This document shows, in pieces, positions 27,325 through 37,643 of a stretch of 64,000 nt of DNA. The stretch is taken from positions 248,001-312,000 of the forward strand of contig OZ244830.1 in assembly GCA_965220425.1 (NCBI GenBank), in the 5' to 3' direction. The notes beneath the pieces are model-generated. The model was not told the DNA's origin. It did not search any database and saw only the letters and a list, made by a program, of their open reading frames with translations. The stretch's first letter is position 1. The number at the start of each line of letters is the position of its first letter. Made by a program: the position numbers and the translations under genes. The stretch comes from Azophilus sp965220425. GTDB lineage: Bacteria; Pseudomonadota; Gammaproteobacteria; Pseudomonadales; Azotimanducaceae.

Positions 27325-28071
27325 TCAGCCGCGCCCGACAAACGGCATTCCGGGCGCCATTACGGTCATGAAGAGGACATTGGCATCAAGCGGCAGGCTG
27401 TCCATGTAGACCACAGCTCGCGCCACGTTTTCCACGTCCATGGTCGGTTCCGGCCTGATCGACCCGTCCGGCTGCGGCATGCCCTCCCCCATGCGCGCGG
27501 TCATGCGCGTCAGCGCATTGCCGATGTCGATCTGCCCGCAGACGATGTCGTGCTCGCGCCCGTCCAGCGCGATCGAGCGCGTCAGCCCGGTCATCGCATG
27601 CTTGGTCGAGGTGTACGGCGCCGAGTGGGGCCTCGGCACGTGAGCGGAAATGGAGCCGTTGTTGACGATGCGGCCACCCTTCGGATCCTGGTTCTTCATC
27701 ATGCGGATCGCATGCTGAGCGCACAGGAACGCCCCGGTGAGATTCACATCCACCACCCGCTGCCACTGCTCGAGAGTGAGGTCCTCCATGGGTATCGGAG
27801 GGGTGCCCGTACCGGCATTGTTGAACAGGAGGTCCAGCCGGCCAAAAGCGTTCCTGGTTGTCTCGAACAGCGCCGTGACAGACTCCGTATCGCTGATATC
27901 CGTCTGCACTGCCAGCGCACGGGCACCGGCGCCCGACTCCGAAGCCACTTCCACCAGACGCTCAAGGCGCCGGCCCGCAAGGGCCACGGAGTATTCTTCC
28001 CGCAACAGCGCCAAAGCCGTTTGTTTGCCTATCCCCGACCCGGCGCCCGTAATGATCGCTACTTTGCCCAT
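27325..28071 (-). CDS. Short-chain dehydrogenase/reductase
   Basis: The product is a 248-residue classical SDR. The cofactor motif is TGAGSGIG, the structural motif is NNAG, and the catalytic set is Ser in NNGSISAH and Tyr/Lys in YTSTK. The substrate is not predictable from sequence. It precedes the broken cyclase gene on the same strand, so the two were probably co-transcribed in a small catabolic operon. Confidence 0.9.
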   Translation of the reverse strand: MGKVAIITGAGSGIGKQTALALLREEYSVALAGRRLERLVEVASESGAGARALAVQTDISDTESVTALFETTRNAFGRLDLLFNNAGTGTPPIPMEDLTLEQWQRVVDVNLTGAFLCAQHAIRMMKNQDPKGGRIVNNGSISAHVPRPHSAPYTSTKHAMTGLTRSIALDGREHDIVCGQIDIGNALTRMTARMGEGMPQPDGSIRPEPTMDVENVARAVVYMDSLPLDANVLFMTVMAPGMPFVGRG

Positions 28072-28319
28072 GACTAATCGAATACAACCCGGCCGAATTG
28101 AAGAATTGCCACGATATCAACCGCATAAAGTACGCCGGTTCGGCGAATCGCACTTTCGGCTCGGCGTAGCTGAATTTTCCACCGCAACCGACGGTAGCAT
28201 AGGCTTCGTCAATTCCAAAGATACGCATCGGTCGAGCCTTTCCATTCGCGAACGTGGCGTCAACCATGTCACCACTCAACCCATGCGGGAGAGAACATCG
28301 GCATTCGAATGCGGACTGT

Positions 28320-28348
28320 TTGACAAAACGTACGTCATTACGTACATT
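28320..28348 (+). promoter_or_regulatory. Promoter and overlapping operator of yefM-yoeB
   Basis: TTGACA (28320-28325), 17 bases, then TACATT (28343-28348) form a good sigma70 promoter 25 bases before the antitoxin start. GTACGT (28330-28335) and ACGTAC (28340-28345) form an inverted repeat over a 4-base spacer that overlaps the -10, as expected for antitoxin autorepression. Confidence 0.7.
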
Positions 28349-28372
28349 CTCGTCGCGCCCGGAGGTAAACGT

Positions 28373-28615
28373 ATGACGACACTCAACGCAACCGAAGCCC
28401 GTTCCAAACTGTATCGCCTCATCGATGAAGCAACACAATCGCACAAACCGGTTCTGATTACGGGCAAGCGCGGCAACGCGGTTCTCCTGGCGGAACAAGA
28501 CTGGAACGCGATTAACGAAACGCTGTACCTGGTCTCAATTCCCGGCATGCGCGATTCCATACGTAAAGGTATGGAATCCGGTCTTGATGAATGCGAAACA
28601 GAACTTGACTGGTAA
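28373..28615 (+). CDS. yefM: Phd/YefM-family antitoxin
   Basis: The product is an 80-residue antitoxin. MTTLNATEARSKLYRLIDEA and KPVLITGKRGNAVLLAEQDW are the DNA-binding Phd/YefM fold; the acidic tail (ESGLDECETELDW) should mask the toxin active site. GGAGGT at 28361-28366, six bases before the ATG, is a strong ribosome-binding site, giving more antitoxin than toxin. The stop overlaps the toxin start by one base (TAATG). Confidence 0.93.
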   Translation: MTTLNATEARSKLYRLIDEATQSHKPVLITGKRGNAVLLAEQDWNAINETLYLVSIPGMRDSIRKGMESGLDECETELDW

Positions 28616-28875
28616 TGTGGGAGCTCTACTTCACTCCTCAAGCCAGGAAGGACGCAAGAAAACTGGCAAAGGCAGGATTGAAGAACCGCGCTCGGGAGCT
28701 ACTCGATATCATTCAGGCCAATCCTTGCCAAAACCCACCTCCACACGAGAAGCTGGTGGGGGATTTGGCCGGCGCATACTCACGAAGAATCAATATTCGA
28801 CATAGACTGGTCTACCAGATTCTCAAGGACAGGAAAGCGGTGAAGGTGTTGCGGCTTTGGACACACTACGAGTAA
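28615..28875 (+). CDS. yoeB: Txe/YoeB-family mRNA interferase toxin
   Basis: The product is 86 residues. MWELYFTPQARKDARKLAKA, HEKLVGDLAGAYSRRINIRH and RLVYQILKDRKAVKVLRLWTHYE are close to the YoeB consensus, with catalytic Glu, Arg and His in the expected places and the conserved HYE C-terminus. YoeB cleaves mRNA in the ribosome A site. It is translationally coupled to its antitoxin. Intact. Confidence 0.93.
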   Translation: MWELYFTPQARKDARKLAKAGLKNRARELLDIIQANPCQNPPPHEKLVGDLAGAYSRRINIRHRLVYQILKDRKAVKVLRLWTHYE

Positions 28876-28925
28876 CGACGGCTTCATCACATAAACATGA
28901 ACAATAGCGCTGCTGGAGATCGGAA

Positions 28926-29171
28926 TTGACCGAACTCGACCCTATGCACGATATGGGAGCACGAGTAGCGGTCTTCTCCTGGCTGCGGGGGTTGGTACCG
29001 ATTCATGGAGAGGTCCTACCGCTATCCGTGCTGAAACAGGGATTCGTCATGGGCGACGAGCGCGTGCGGGTCATCGGGCCGCAGGGAATTTTCAAACCGG
29101 CGCTGATGCTTAACTGTGACAACGGTATTCAACCATTCCCCTCCCCGACCGATTGGCATCGGCTTGTCTGA
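28926..29171 (+). pseudogene. N-terminal remnant of an HNH restriction-type endonuclease
   Basis: The frame up to about 29115 resembles the N-terminal region of HNH restriction-type endonucleases: FSWLRGLVPIHGEVLPLSVL then GFVMGDERVRVIGPQGIFKP. Homology stops after PALM; the rest reads through unrelated sequence to a stop. The HNH nuclease half is missing. The start is TTG 28926 or ATG 28944. It follows yoeB by 50 bases and is cut off where the prolyl oligopeptidase leader begins, so an insertion or deletion joined the two. Confidence 0.6.
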
Positions 29172-29235
29172 CGAATCAACCGCCGTTGCTGATTGCAATC
29201 CCGGATGGAAACTTTGTTTCGCGAAGAAATATCGT

Positions 29236-31419
29236 GTGAGTAAGCTCGCAACTGTGGCGAGCCGCTTGGCCATGGCGGCAATGCCGTTCATCATCGCCGC
29301 CTGCACGGACTGGGAACCGCCAATGACCGATTCGATACCGCTGCCGGAGCCGCCGAAGGCAGCGGCGCGGCCTCATGCTGCGACGTATCACGGCATCGCC
29401 ATCGAAGACCCCTACCACTGGTTGAAAGACCAGAGCTATCCGGAAGTGGACGACCCGGAAGTGCTCGCCTACCTGGAGGCGGAGAATGATTATTTCGACG
29501 CCGTGATGGCGCCGCACGCCGATCTGGTGGAAACCCTCTACCAGGAGATCAAGGCGCGCCAGCAGCCCGACGAAGCCGGCGTGCCGGTCCTGGAAAACGG
29601 CTGGTATTACCAGTGGCGCTACGAAGAAGGCGGCCAGTACCGCATCTGGTCGCGCTGGCCGGCCGGGGACCCGGATGCACGCACGGGCCCGACCCAAAAT
29701 ACCGACACGATCCTCGATGAGCCTGCGCTTGCGCGGGAAGCGGATTACTTCCGGCTGGGCGCCCTGGCCGTCGGCAACGGCGGGAGCCTGATGGCCTACA
29801 GCACCGACACCGATGGTTCGGAACGTTTTCGCCTCGTCGTCAGGAACCTCGCCACCGGTGAACTGCTCGAAGATGTCATCGAGAATACCATCGGGTCACC
29901 CGCGTGGGCGGCGGACGATTCGGCCTTTCTCTACACGGTGGTCGATGACAACTGGCGCCCATACCAGGTGCGCAGGCATCGGCTGGGCGAACCGGTGGCG
30001 AACGACGCGGTCGTCTACGAGGAGCAAGATCCCGGGTTTTTCGTCGGCCTGTCCACCAGCGCATCGAAGCGCTTCCTGATCGTCTCCACCGCCGGCCATG
30101 TCACTTCCGAAGTGCATCTGATCCCGTCAGACAACCTCGATGCCGCGCCCGTCGTCATTGCTCCACGCCGGGAAAACCACGAGTATTCCGTCGATCACCA
30201 GGGCGACCGGTTCGTCATCCGCACCAACGACCGGCACAGGAACACCCGCCTCGCAACTGCCGCGGAAGACGACTTTTCCGAAAATGCCTGGGTGTCCCTG
30301 CTGGAAGGATCGGACAGCCTCTACATCCTCGATTTCGATGCGTTCGCCGACTTCATCGCGGTACAGGAACGGGTGGACGGACTCGACCAGATCCGCCTCA
30401 TCGACCGGGATGGAACCAGCACCCACATCGAATTCCCCGAGTCCGCCTACAGTGTCGGTATGGGCAACAATCCCGAGTTCGAGACGCGCACGCTGCGCCT
30501 TCACTACACATCCATGGTCACCCCCAACACGGTTCACGACTATCACACCGACAGCGGCGAACTGGAAATGCGCAAGGTGCAGCAGGTTCCCAGCGGCTAC
30601 GATCCATCGCTCTACGTCACCGAACGGCTCATGGCGCCGGCCCGGGACGGCGCCCGGGTTCCCGTATCGATCGTACGCCCCAGGGAAACCCCCCTCGACG
30701 GCACGGCCCCGTTGTACCTGTACGGTTACGGCGCCTACGGCCATGCCATTCCGCCATCGTTCTCAACCACGCGTCTGTCCCTGCTCGAGCGCGGATTCGT
30801 CTACGCCATTGCCCACATCCGCGGCGGCGACGACCTCGGCTACCACTGGTACGAAGCCGGCAAGCTGGAGCACCGCGGCAACACGTTCAACGACTTCGTG
30901 GACGTGGCCCGACACCTGATTGCCGCGGGATACACGCGGGCCGGCCAAATCGCCATCGCCGGCGGCAGCGCCGGCGGCGAACTGATGGGCGCGACAGTCA
31001 ACCAGGCGCCTGAACTCTGGGGCGCGGTCGCCGCCCACGTGCCCTTCGTGGACGTGCTGAACACCATGCTCGACACCTCGCTGCCACTCACGCCCATCGA
31101 ATGGCCGGAGTGGGGAAACCCCATCGAGGACGCGGCGGCATTCGAACTCATCCGTTCCTACTCGCCCTACGATCAACTCAAGCCGGGCGCCTACCCCCCC
31201 ATGCTGGTGACCGCGGGGTTGAACGATCCCCGGGTGACCTACTGGGAACCCGCCAAGTACGTCGCCAGGCTCAGAACGCTGAAGACCGACAGCAATCCCC
31301 TCCTGCTCAAGACGAACATGGGCGCGGGCCACGGTGGAAAGTCGGGACGCTTCGATTCGTTGCGCGAAGTGGCGGAGGAATACGCGTTCCTGCTGGCCGC
31401 TCTGGGTATGGAGGAGTGA
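29236..31419 (+). CDS. Prolyl oligopeptidase family serine peptidase (oligopeptidase B-like), putative lipoprotein
   Basis: The product is about 727 residues of the S9A family. Residues after the leader (YHGIAIEDPYHWLKDQSYPE) begin the N-terminal segment, followed by the beta-propeller. The hydrolase domain has the nucleophile in AGGSAGGELMGA, Asp in TAGLNDPRVTYWEP and His in NMGAGHGGKSGR. The GTG start at 29236 gives VSKLATVASRLAMAAMPFII then AAC, a lipobox, so I infer outer- or inner-membrane anchoring; ATG 29323 would give a cytosolic form. It cleaves short peptides after Arg/Lys or Pro. Stands alone. Confidence 0.88.
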   Translation: MSKLATVASRLAMAAMPFIIAACTDWEPPMTDSIPLPEPPKAAARPHAATYHGIAIEDPYHWLKDQSYPEVDDPEVLAYLEAENDYFDAVMAPHADLVETLYQEIKARQQPDEAGVPVLENGWYYQWRYEEGGQYRIWSRWPAGDPDARTGPTQNTDTILDEPALAREADYFRLGALAVGNGGSLMAYSTDTDGSERFRLVVRNLATGELLEDVIENTIGSPAWAADDSAFLYTVVDDNWRPYQVRRHRLGEPVANDAVVYEEQDPGFFVGLSTSASKRFLIVSTAGHVTSEVHLIPSDNLDAAPVVIAPRRENHEYSVDHQGDRFVIRTNDRHRNTRLATAAEDDFSENAWVSLLEGSDSLYILDFDAFADFIAVQERVDGLDQIRLIDRDGTSTHIEFPESAYSVGMGNNPEFETRTLRLHYTSMVTPNTVHDYHTDSGELEMRKVQQVPSGYDPSLYVTERLMAPARDGARVPVSIVRPRETPLDGTAPLYLYGYGAYGHAIPPSFSTTRLSLLERGFVYAIAHIRGGDDLGYHWYEAGKLEHRGNTFNDFVDVARHLIAAGYTRAGQIAIAGGSAGGELMGATVNQAPELWGAVAAHVPFVDVLNTMLDTSLPLTPIEWPEWGNPIEDAAAFELIRSYSPYDQLKPGAYPPMLVTAGLNDPRVTYWEPAKYVARLRTLKTDSNPLLLKTNMGAGHGGKSGRFDSLREVAEEYAFLLAALGMEE

Positions 31420-31471
31420 CGTACCGTTCACCCCCTTGAAAGTTCATCCATACGTCGCAATTCGGCCACGC

Positions 31472-31642
31472 TTACACGTCGCCTCGACGCCCTCGCGACG
31501 AAAGTTGGTGAGCGATACCGGCTAGTGGGGCGAGATTCTTCCAAAACTTCTCGGCGTCAATTCCCCGACTCGCGAGCAGCGAGGTTGTGGAGTCGGGAAC
31601 GAGCGTGTCGTCGAAGTCGAAGACGACGGCTATTGCTGTCAA
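31472..31642 (-). pseudogene. N-terminal remnant of a HAD-family phosphatase fused to a dispersed repeat
   Basis: Read from TTG 31642, the frame begins LTAIAVVFDFDDTLVPDST, which is HAD motif I (DFDDT), then SLLASRGIDAEKFW. After 34 or so residues it runs into the dispersed palindromic repeat at 31480-31519 (AGIAHQLSSRGRRGDV) and stops. A stop codon lies immediately upstream of the TTG. HAD motifs II-IV are missing, so this is a broken gene. No other part of it is visible nearby. Confidence 0.6.
31480..31519. repeat. Partial copy (right end) of the ~114-bp dispersed palindromic element
   Basis: CGCCTCGACGCCCTCGCGAC then GAAAGTTGGTGAGCGATACC matches the right half of the full copy in hemW (53968-54002) with few changes. 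The left half is absent. It forms the end of the HAD remnant. Confidence 0.8.
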
Positions 31643-32028
31643 TCAAAGTTCCGTTTGAAATGGGGCGCGACGGGTTTGCTATCTGTGGTGGAGGCTATCT
31701 TATCCACAGCATCGCTTTCATTGCGCGCCTCACGTACCCGAGCCATCGCTTTCCGCAGAGTTTGATTTACCCGGACGAAGTGGGCCGCTGTGTCGCTCTT
31801 TAGTCTTACTGCCAAGAGATTTCTCCTGAAGTAGGCGAAACGCTGCACAAGTCTAGCAGACCAAGGACGATCAATGTGAATGGAGAAAGTCGCCTAGTCT
31901 TGTAAGTCTTTGCGCCTTTACTCTGTAGGACCGTTGGTAGAAAAGCGTCTCCTAACACTACGTCCTCTACGTGGCGCTTCGGATTAATTGCGATACGACA
32001 AACAGTCAGATCCCGTTGTCATCAAAAT
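31643..32028. other. Intergenic, lower GC, no gene recognised
   Basis: Lower-GC DNA between the HAD remnant and the end of pgk. A minus-strand frame (31639-31848) has no recognisable domain. It probably contains debris of a deleted gene. Confidence 0.4.
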
Positions 32029-33189
32029 TCAATCCCCAGCGCGGCTCCGCAACACGGCAACCGCCGGCAGAGTCTTTCCTTCGACGAATTCCAGGAAAGC
32101 GCCGCCGCCGGTGGAGATATAGGATATGTCCTCCCGCACGCCGTACTTGTCGATGGCCGCCAGGGTATCGCCGCCGCCTGCAACGGAGAACGCGTCGCTT
32201 TCGGCGATCGCCTCCGCCAGTACGCGCGTTCCCTCGCCGAACTGATCGAATTCGAAGACGCCGACCGGGCCGTTCCACAGGATCGTCCCGGCGTCTGCCA
32301 GCAGCGCCTTCCAACGCCTGGCGGTTTCCGGGCCGATGTCCAGGATCATCTCGTCGCCGCCGACCTCGGTAACCGCCCGGACGATCGCGGTTTCGTTCTC
32401 GTCGATGCGTTTGCCGACCATGACGTCCACCGGCAGCGGAACCTCGATACGTTCGGCCAGCTTTCCAGCGACCCCGAGCAGGTCCGCCTCCACCAATGAT
32501 GCGCCGGTTTCATGGCCGGCCGCGGCGATGAAGGTGTTGGCGATGCCTCCGCCGGTAATGACGCGGTCGGCGCGAGTCGCAAGCTTGTCGAGTACGGCGA
32601 GTTTTGTGGAGACCTTCGAACCGCCGACGATCGCAATCAACGGCCGCCGCGGATCGTCGAGCGCGCGAGCCAGCGCATCGAGTTCCGCCGCGAGCAACGG
32701 ACCGGCGCATGCCACGGGAGCCAGCCTGGCCACACCGTGCGTCGAAGCCTGGACCCGGTGGGCAGTGGCGAACGCATCCATCACGAAGATGTCGGCAAGC
32801 GCCGCCATCCGTGCGGACAAGCTCTCGTCGTTGGCTTTTTCGCCGGACAGGAAGCGTACGTTCTCGAGCAACGCGATCCGGGCATCCGACTGTTCGGCGG
32901 CACCCAGGTCGGGCAACAGCGGCACAGGCTCGCCGAGCAGTTCCGACAGCCGGCGCGCCACCGGCAACAGTGAGAACGCCGGATCGAACCGGCCTTCCCC
33001 GGGACGTCCGAGGTGAGACATCAGGATCACGCTGGCTCCCCCGCCAAGCGCCGCCTTCAGCGTCGGCAGGGCCGCCTCGATCCGGGCATCGCTCGCGACC
33101 TTTCCGCCCGCAATGGGCACGTTCAGGTCTTCACGGATCAACAGGCGCTTGCCAGCCAGATCCAGATCTTCCATCCGCGCGAAGGTCAT
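32029..33189 (-). CDS. pgk: Phosphoglycerate kinase
   Basis: The product is 386 residues and catalyses the ATP-forming step of lower glycolysis. Signatures: MEDLDLAGKRLLIREDLNVP, MSHLGRPGEG, FVMDAFATAHR, IVGGSKVSTKL, TILWNGPVGVFEF and VAGGGDTLAAIDKYG. ATG 33189 gives the usual MTxxxM(E/T)DLDL start; the second Met at 33174 is possible. It starts 16 bases after tkt and is co-transcribed with it. In related genomes a glyceraldehyde-3-phosphate (or erythrose-4-phosphate) dehydrogenase gene usually sits between the two and is absent here. Confidence 0.97.
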   Translation of the reverse strand: MTFARMEDLDLAGKRLLIREDLNVPIAGGKVASDARIEAALPTLKAALGGGASVILMSHLGRPGEGRFDPAFSLLPVARRLSELLGEPVPLLPDLGAAEQSDARIALLENVRFLSGEKANDESLSARMAALADIFVMDAFATAHRVQASTHGVARLAPVACAGPLLAAELDALARALDDPRRPLIAIVGGSKVSTKLAVLDKLATRADRVITGGGIANTFIAAAGHETGASLVEADLLGVAGKLAERIEVPLPVDVMVGKRIDENETAIVRAVTEVGGDEMILDIGPETARRWKALLADAGTILWNGPVGVFEFDQFGEGTRVLAEAIAESDAFSVAGGGDTLAAIDKYGVREDISYISTGGGAFLEFVEGKTLPAVAVLRSRAGD

Positions 33190-33205
33190 GACGACGGCCC
33201 TGGTG

Positions 33206-35179
33206 TCAAAGGGTTTCTTCGACAATTGCAACCAGGTTCTCGACGGTCATGCCCAACTCCGCCATGCCCTCGGCGCCCGGGGCGCTCAGGCCGAATCGCT
33301 CGATTCCGAGAACGCCGCCATCCAGGCCGACAAACCGTCGCCAATAGTCCGGATGGCCGGCCTCCACGGCGATGCGCGCGCGCAGGTCCGGCGGGATGAC
33401 CGAGTCGCGATAGGCGCGGTCCTGGGCGAGGAAGACATCGGTGCTGGGCATGGACACGACCCTTACGCCGGCGCCTTTCCCGGCCAGCCGTTTCCGCGCC
33501 CTCATCGCCAGATCCACTTCCGACCCGGAGGCGATCAGTACCGCATCCAGTGCATTGCCCTCACGGCCGAGTACATATCCGCCCCGCCGCACCGATTCCA
33601 GCGTATCCGCATCCCTGAATTGGGGAACCGTCTTCTGCCGGGTGAACACCAGTGCGGTCGGACCGCCGGTGCGTGCGATTGCCTGCTCCCAGGCGACCGC
33701 CGACTCCGCCGTGTCGCATGGCCGCCAGGTCGACAGATTGGGGGTGGTGCGCAGGTTGGTGAGCTGCTCGATCGGCTGGTGGGTGGGGCCGTCTTCGCCC
33801 AGGGCCACCGAGTCGTGCGTATAGACGAAGATGTTGGGAATGCCCATCAACGCCGACAACCGCAAGGCGTTGCGCGCGTATTCCATGAAGACGAGAAAGG
33901 TGCCCGAAAACGGCCGGAATCCGCCGTGCAGCAGCATGCCGTTGCAGGCCGCTGTCATGCCGAACTCGCGTACGCCGAAGCTCAGGTAGCGCGCGTCTTC
34001 CGCGTCGGCCCACCGCGTGTTGTTCGAGCCGGTCAGGTCCGCGGAACCGCCAAAGAGTTCGGGAAGACGCGGCCCGAGTACGTTGAGGCAGGCCTGGGAA
34101 GACTGCCGCGTGGCGAGCGGCTTCATCTCCGCCTGCGCCGATACCGCCAACTCACGGATGGCATCCCTCCAGCCGTCCGGCAGGCGGCCCTCCATACGCC
34201 GCTCGAACTCCGCGGCGAACTCCGGGTGTTCCGCCCGGTAGCTCTCGAACGCTGCCTGCCAATCCGCCTGAGCCTGCCGTCCATCGGCAACGCAGCTCCA
34301 GCTTTCGTATACCTCTCCCGGAATCTCGAACGGTTCGTAACGCCAGTTGAGCGCACGCCGCGCGGCGCTCACCTCTTCCTCGCCGAGCGCCGCGCCGTGC
34401 ACCGCCGCCGTGCCCTGCTTGTTGGGTGCGCCATAGCCAATGATCGTCTCGATGCACACCAGGGTAGGGCGCCCGTCCGATTCTATTGCCGCCGCCAGCG
34501 CCTGTTCGACGGCCCGGGGCTCGTGTCCGTCGACATCGGCGATCACGCGCCAGCCGTAGCTCCTGAACCGCCCCGGCACGTCCTCGGTGAACCAGGCATC
34601 GACGTCGCCGTCGATGGAGACTCCGTTGTCGTCGTACAGGCAGATGAGCTTGCCGAGCTTCAGCGTTCCCGCGAGCGAGGCCGCCTCGTGGGAGATGCCT
34701 TCCATGAGACATCCATCGCCGGCGATCACCCAGGTGCGGTGATCCACAATCTCATGGCCGGGACGGTTGAACTCGTCCCCGAGCAGCCGCTCGGCCAGCG
34801 CCATGCCGACTGCATTGGCCATACCCTGTCCCAGCGGCCCCGTGGTGGTCTCGATGCCGGGACACTCGCCGAACTCCGGATGGCCCGCGGTCTTGGAATG
34901 AAGCTGCCGGAATGCCTTGATGTCGTCGATGGAGACGTCGTATCCCGTGAGGTGCAGCACGCCGTAGAGCAGCATGGACCCATGGCCGTTGGACAGCACC
35001 ACCCGGTCGCGGTCGCACCACTGCGGATCACGGGGATTGTGCTTCAGCACCTCCCGCCAGAGGATCTCCGCCACATCGGCAAGACCCATGGGCGCGCCCG
35101 GGTGCCCGGAATTGGCGCGCTGCACCGCATCCATGGACAAGGCCCGGATGGCATTGGCCCGATCCGTGCGGGAACTCAC
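33206..35179 (-). CDS. tkt: Transketolase
   Basis: The product is a 657-residue thiamine-diphosphate enzyme of the pentose phosphate pathway. RANAIRALSMDAVQRANSGH and PGAPMGLADVAEILW start the domain; the ThDP motif runs from GDGCLMEGISHEAA to LYDDNGVSIDG; GVREFGMTAACNG and HDSVALGEDGPTHQPIEQL belong to the Pyr domain; SGSEVDLAM and GIERFGLSAPG end it. Full length. First gene of the tkt-pgk unit, divergent from metK. Confidence 0.97.
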   Translation of the reverse strand: MSSRTDRANAIRALSMDAVQRANSGHPGAPMGLADVAEILWREVLKHNPRDPQWCDRDRVVLSNGHGSMLLYGVLHLTGYDVSIDDIKAFRQLHSKTAGHPEFGECPGIETTTGPLGQGMANAVGMALAERLLGDEFNRPGHEIVDHRTWVIAGDGCLMEGISHEAASLAGTLKLGKLICLYDDNGVSIDGDVDAWFTEDVPGRFRSYGWRVIADVDGHEPRAVEQALAAAIESDGRPTLVCIETIIGYGAPNKQGTAAVHGAALGEEEVSAARRALNWRYEPFEIPGEVYESWSCVADGRQAQADWQAAFESYRAEHPEFAAEFERRMEGRLPDGWRDAIRELAVSAQAEMKPLATRQSSQACLNVLGPRLPELFGGSADLTGSNNTRWADAEDARYLSFGVREFGMTAACNGMLLHGGFRPFSGTFLVFMEYARNALRLSALMGIPNIFVYTHDSVALGEDGPTHQPIEQLTNLRTTPNLSTWRPCDTAESAVAWEQAIARTGGPTALVFTRQKTVPQFRDADTLESVRRGGYVLGREGNALDAVLIASGSEVDLAMRARKRLAGKGAGVRVVSMPSTDVFLAQDRAYRDSVIPPDLRARIAVEAGHPDYWRRFVGLDGGVLGIERFGLSAPGAEGMAELGMTVENLVAIVEETL

Positions 35180-35612
35180 GATTGCACCGGACCGTACGCG
35201 CGGGACCCCGGCTGGAACCGCCCTGAATACAGGTGCCGTATCGAGGTCCAGCAGGCATCGGCTTCGAATGTCGAGACCCTGACGCCTCGGCCAGGGCGAC
35301 CGGAACGGAATTCATTGCAAACGGGGGGTTGGATCTGGACCATGCTGGAAACCGGGACGACGGGGCAAAGCATGGAACGGTATTGTCGCCGTCTGCTTCG
35401 AGCATGGCAACGAAAACGCTCTTTTTTCTTGCCTTTCGAGAGTTCCCGGATGTCCTGATCATTCTCGGGAGACGATCGGGCGGCGACGCTCCGGTCCGCA
35501 AGGCCCACCCGCAGGCGGCTTCCCGTCATCGACCGGCTTGCGGCGATTGGTGAGCCGGACATGCCGCTTCCGGTAGAATGGCGCGCTTTTCCGCAAAACA
35601 GGCGAACGCCCG
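35180..35612. other. Divergent intergenic region between tkt and metK
   Basis: It should hold promoters for both units. TAGAAT at 35574-35579, 33 bases before metK, is a possible -10, without a clear -35. I see no convincing SAM-riboswitch fold by eye and no gene. Confidence 0.45.
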
Positions 35613-36764
<1,152 letters not shown>

Positions 36765-36794
36765 GGAGAACCCGGGGAAGCGAGGTTCGCGTCT

Positions 36795-37643
36795 GTGAGG
36801 CTCAGTTTCGAATTCTTCCCACCCCGCACACCCGAAGGCAGAGCCAGCCTGCTCGGCGTGGCAGACCGTCTGAACCGGTACCGGCCGGAATTCTTCTCGG
36901 TGACCTATGGCGCCAACGCCTCGACCCGGGAAGGCACCGCGGATACGGTGCAACGATTGCTCGCCCACGACCTGACGGCGGCGCCGCATCTCTCCATGGG
37001 CAGCGACAGCGCGGAGCGGATCCGCGCACTCATCGATGAATACCGGGGCGCCGGTGTGCGGCGCATCGTCGCGCTCCGCGGCGACCGGCCCTCCGGCATC
37101 GGCGGCGCACGCCACCCGAACAACGCGGAAGCCCTGGTGCGGGTGATCCGGGCTCACTGCGGCGATGCGCTGCAACTGGAGGTGGCCGGCTATCCGGAGG
37201 TTCATCCCGAGGCCGAGTCGCCCTCCCGGGACCTCGAATTCCTGAAGCGCAAGGTCGATGCCGGCGCCGACGGAATCATCACGCAGTACTTCTACAATCC
37301 CTACGCCTTTTTCGATTTTCGCCGACGCGCCGAGGCCGCCGGCATCGGCGTGCCCATCGTGCCCGGCATCATGCCGCTGACCAACTTCACCAATTTCGTA
37401 CGCTTCTCCGAAGGCTGCGGCGCGGATGTACCCCGTTGGCTCTACAAGCACCTCGAAGCCTGCCGGGAGGACGAACGGGCGTTGCGCGAATTCGGCATCG
37501 AGGTGGTCACCAGGCTCTGCCAGGACCTGATAGCGGCCGGCATCCCCGGCCTGCATTTCTATACGCTGAACCGTTGGGGCGCCACGATGCGAATCTGCGA
37601 GAACCTCGGGCTCGCTCCGGAACCGGCAGCGATGCCTTCATGA
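36795..37643 (+). CDS. metF: Methylenetetrahydrofolate reductase
   Basis: The product is a 282-residue flavoprotein that makes 5-methyl-THF for methionine synthesis. LSFEFFPPRTPEG, FFSVTYGANASTREGT, RRIVALRGDRP, GADGIITQYFYNP and PGIMPLTNF are diagnostic. The start is GTG at 36795 with GAGG about nine bases upstream. The stop overlaps the rsmE start (ATGA). Confidence 0.97.
   Translation: MRLSFEFFPPRTPEGRASLLGVADRLNRYRPEFFSVTYGANASTREGTADTVQRLLAHDLTAAPHLSMGSDSAERIRALIDEYRGAGVRRIVALRGDRPSGIGGARHPNNAEALVRVIRAHCGDALQLEVAGYPEVHPEAESPSRDLEFLKRKVDAGADGIITQYFYNPYAFFDFRRRAEAAGIGVPIVPGIMPLTNFTNFVRFSEGCGADVPRWLYKHLEACREDERALREFGIEVVTRLCQDLIAAGIPGLHFYTLNRWGATMRICENLGLAPEPAAMPS

Noticed and set aside
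33113..35458. 781-residue plus-strand open frame over tkt
   Set aside because: Antisense shadow of transketolase; no domains, composition rich in Arg/His/Gly.
35180..35612. SAM riboswitch before metK
   Set aside because: No conserved SAM-I/II core could be traced by eye; only a -10-like TAGAAT is seen.
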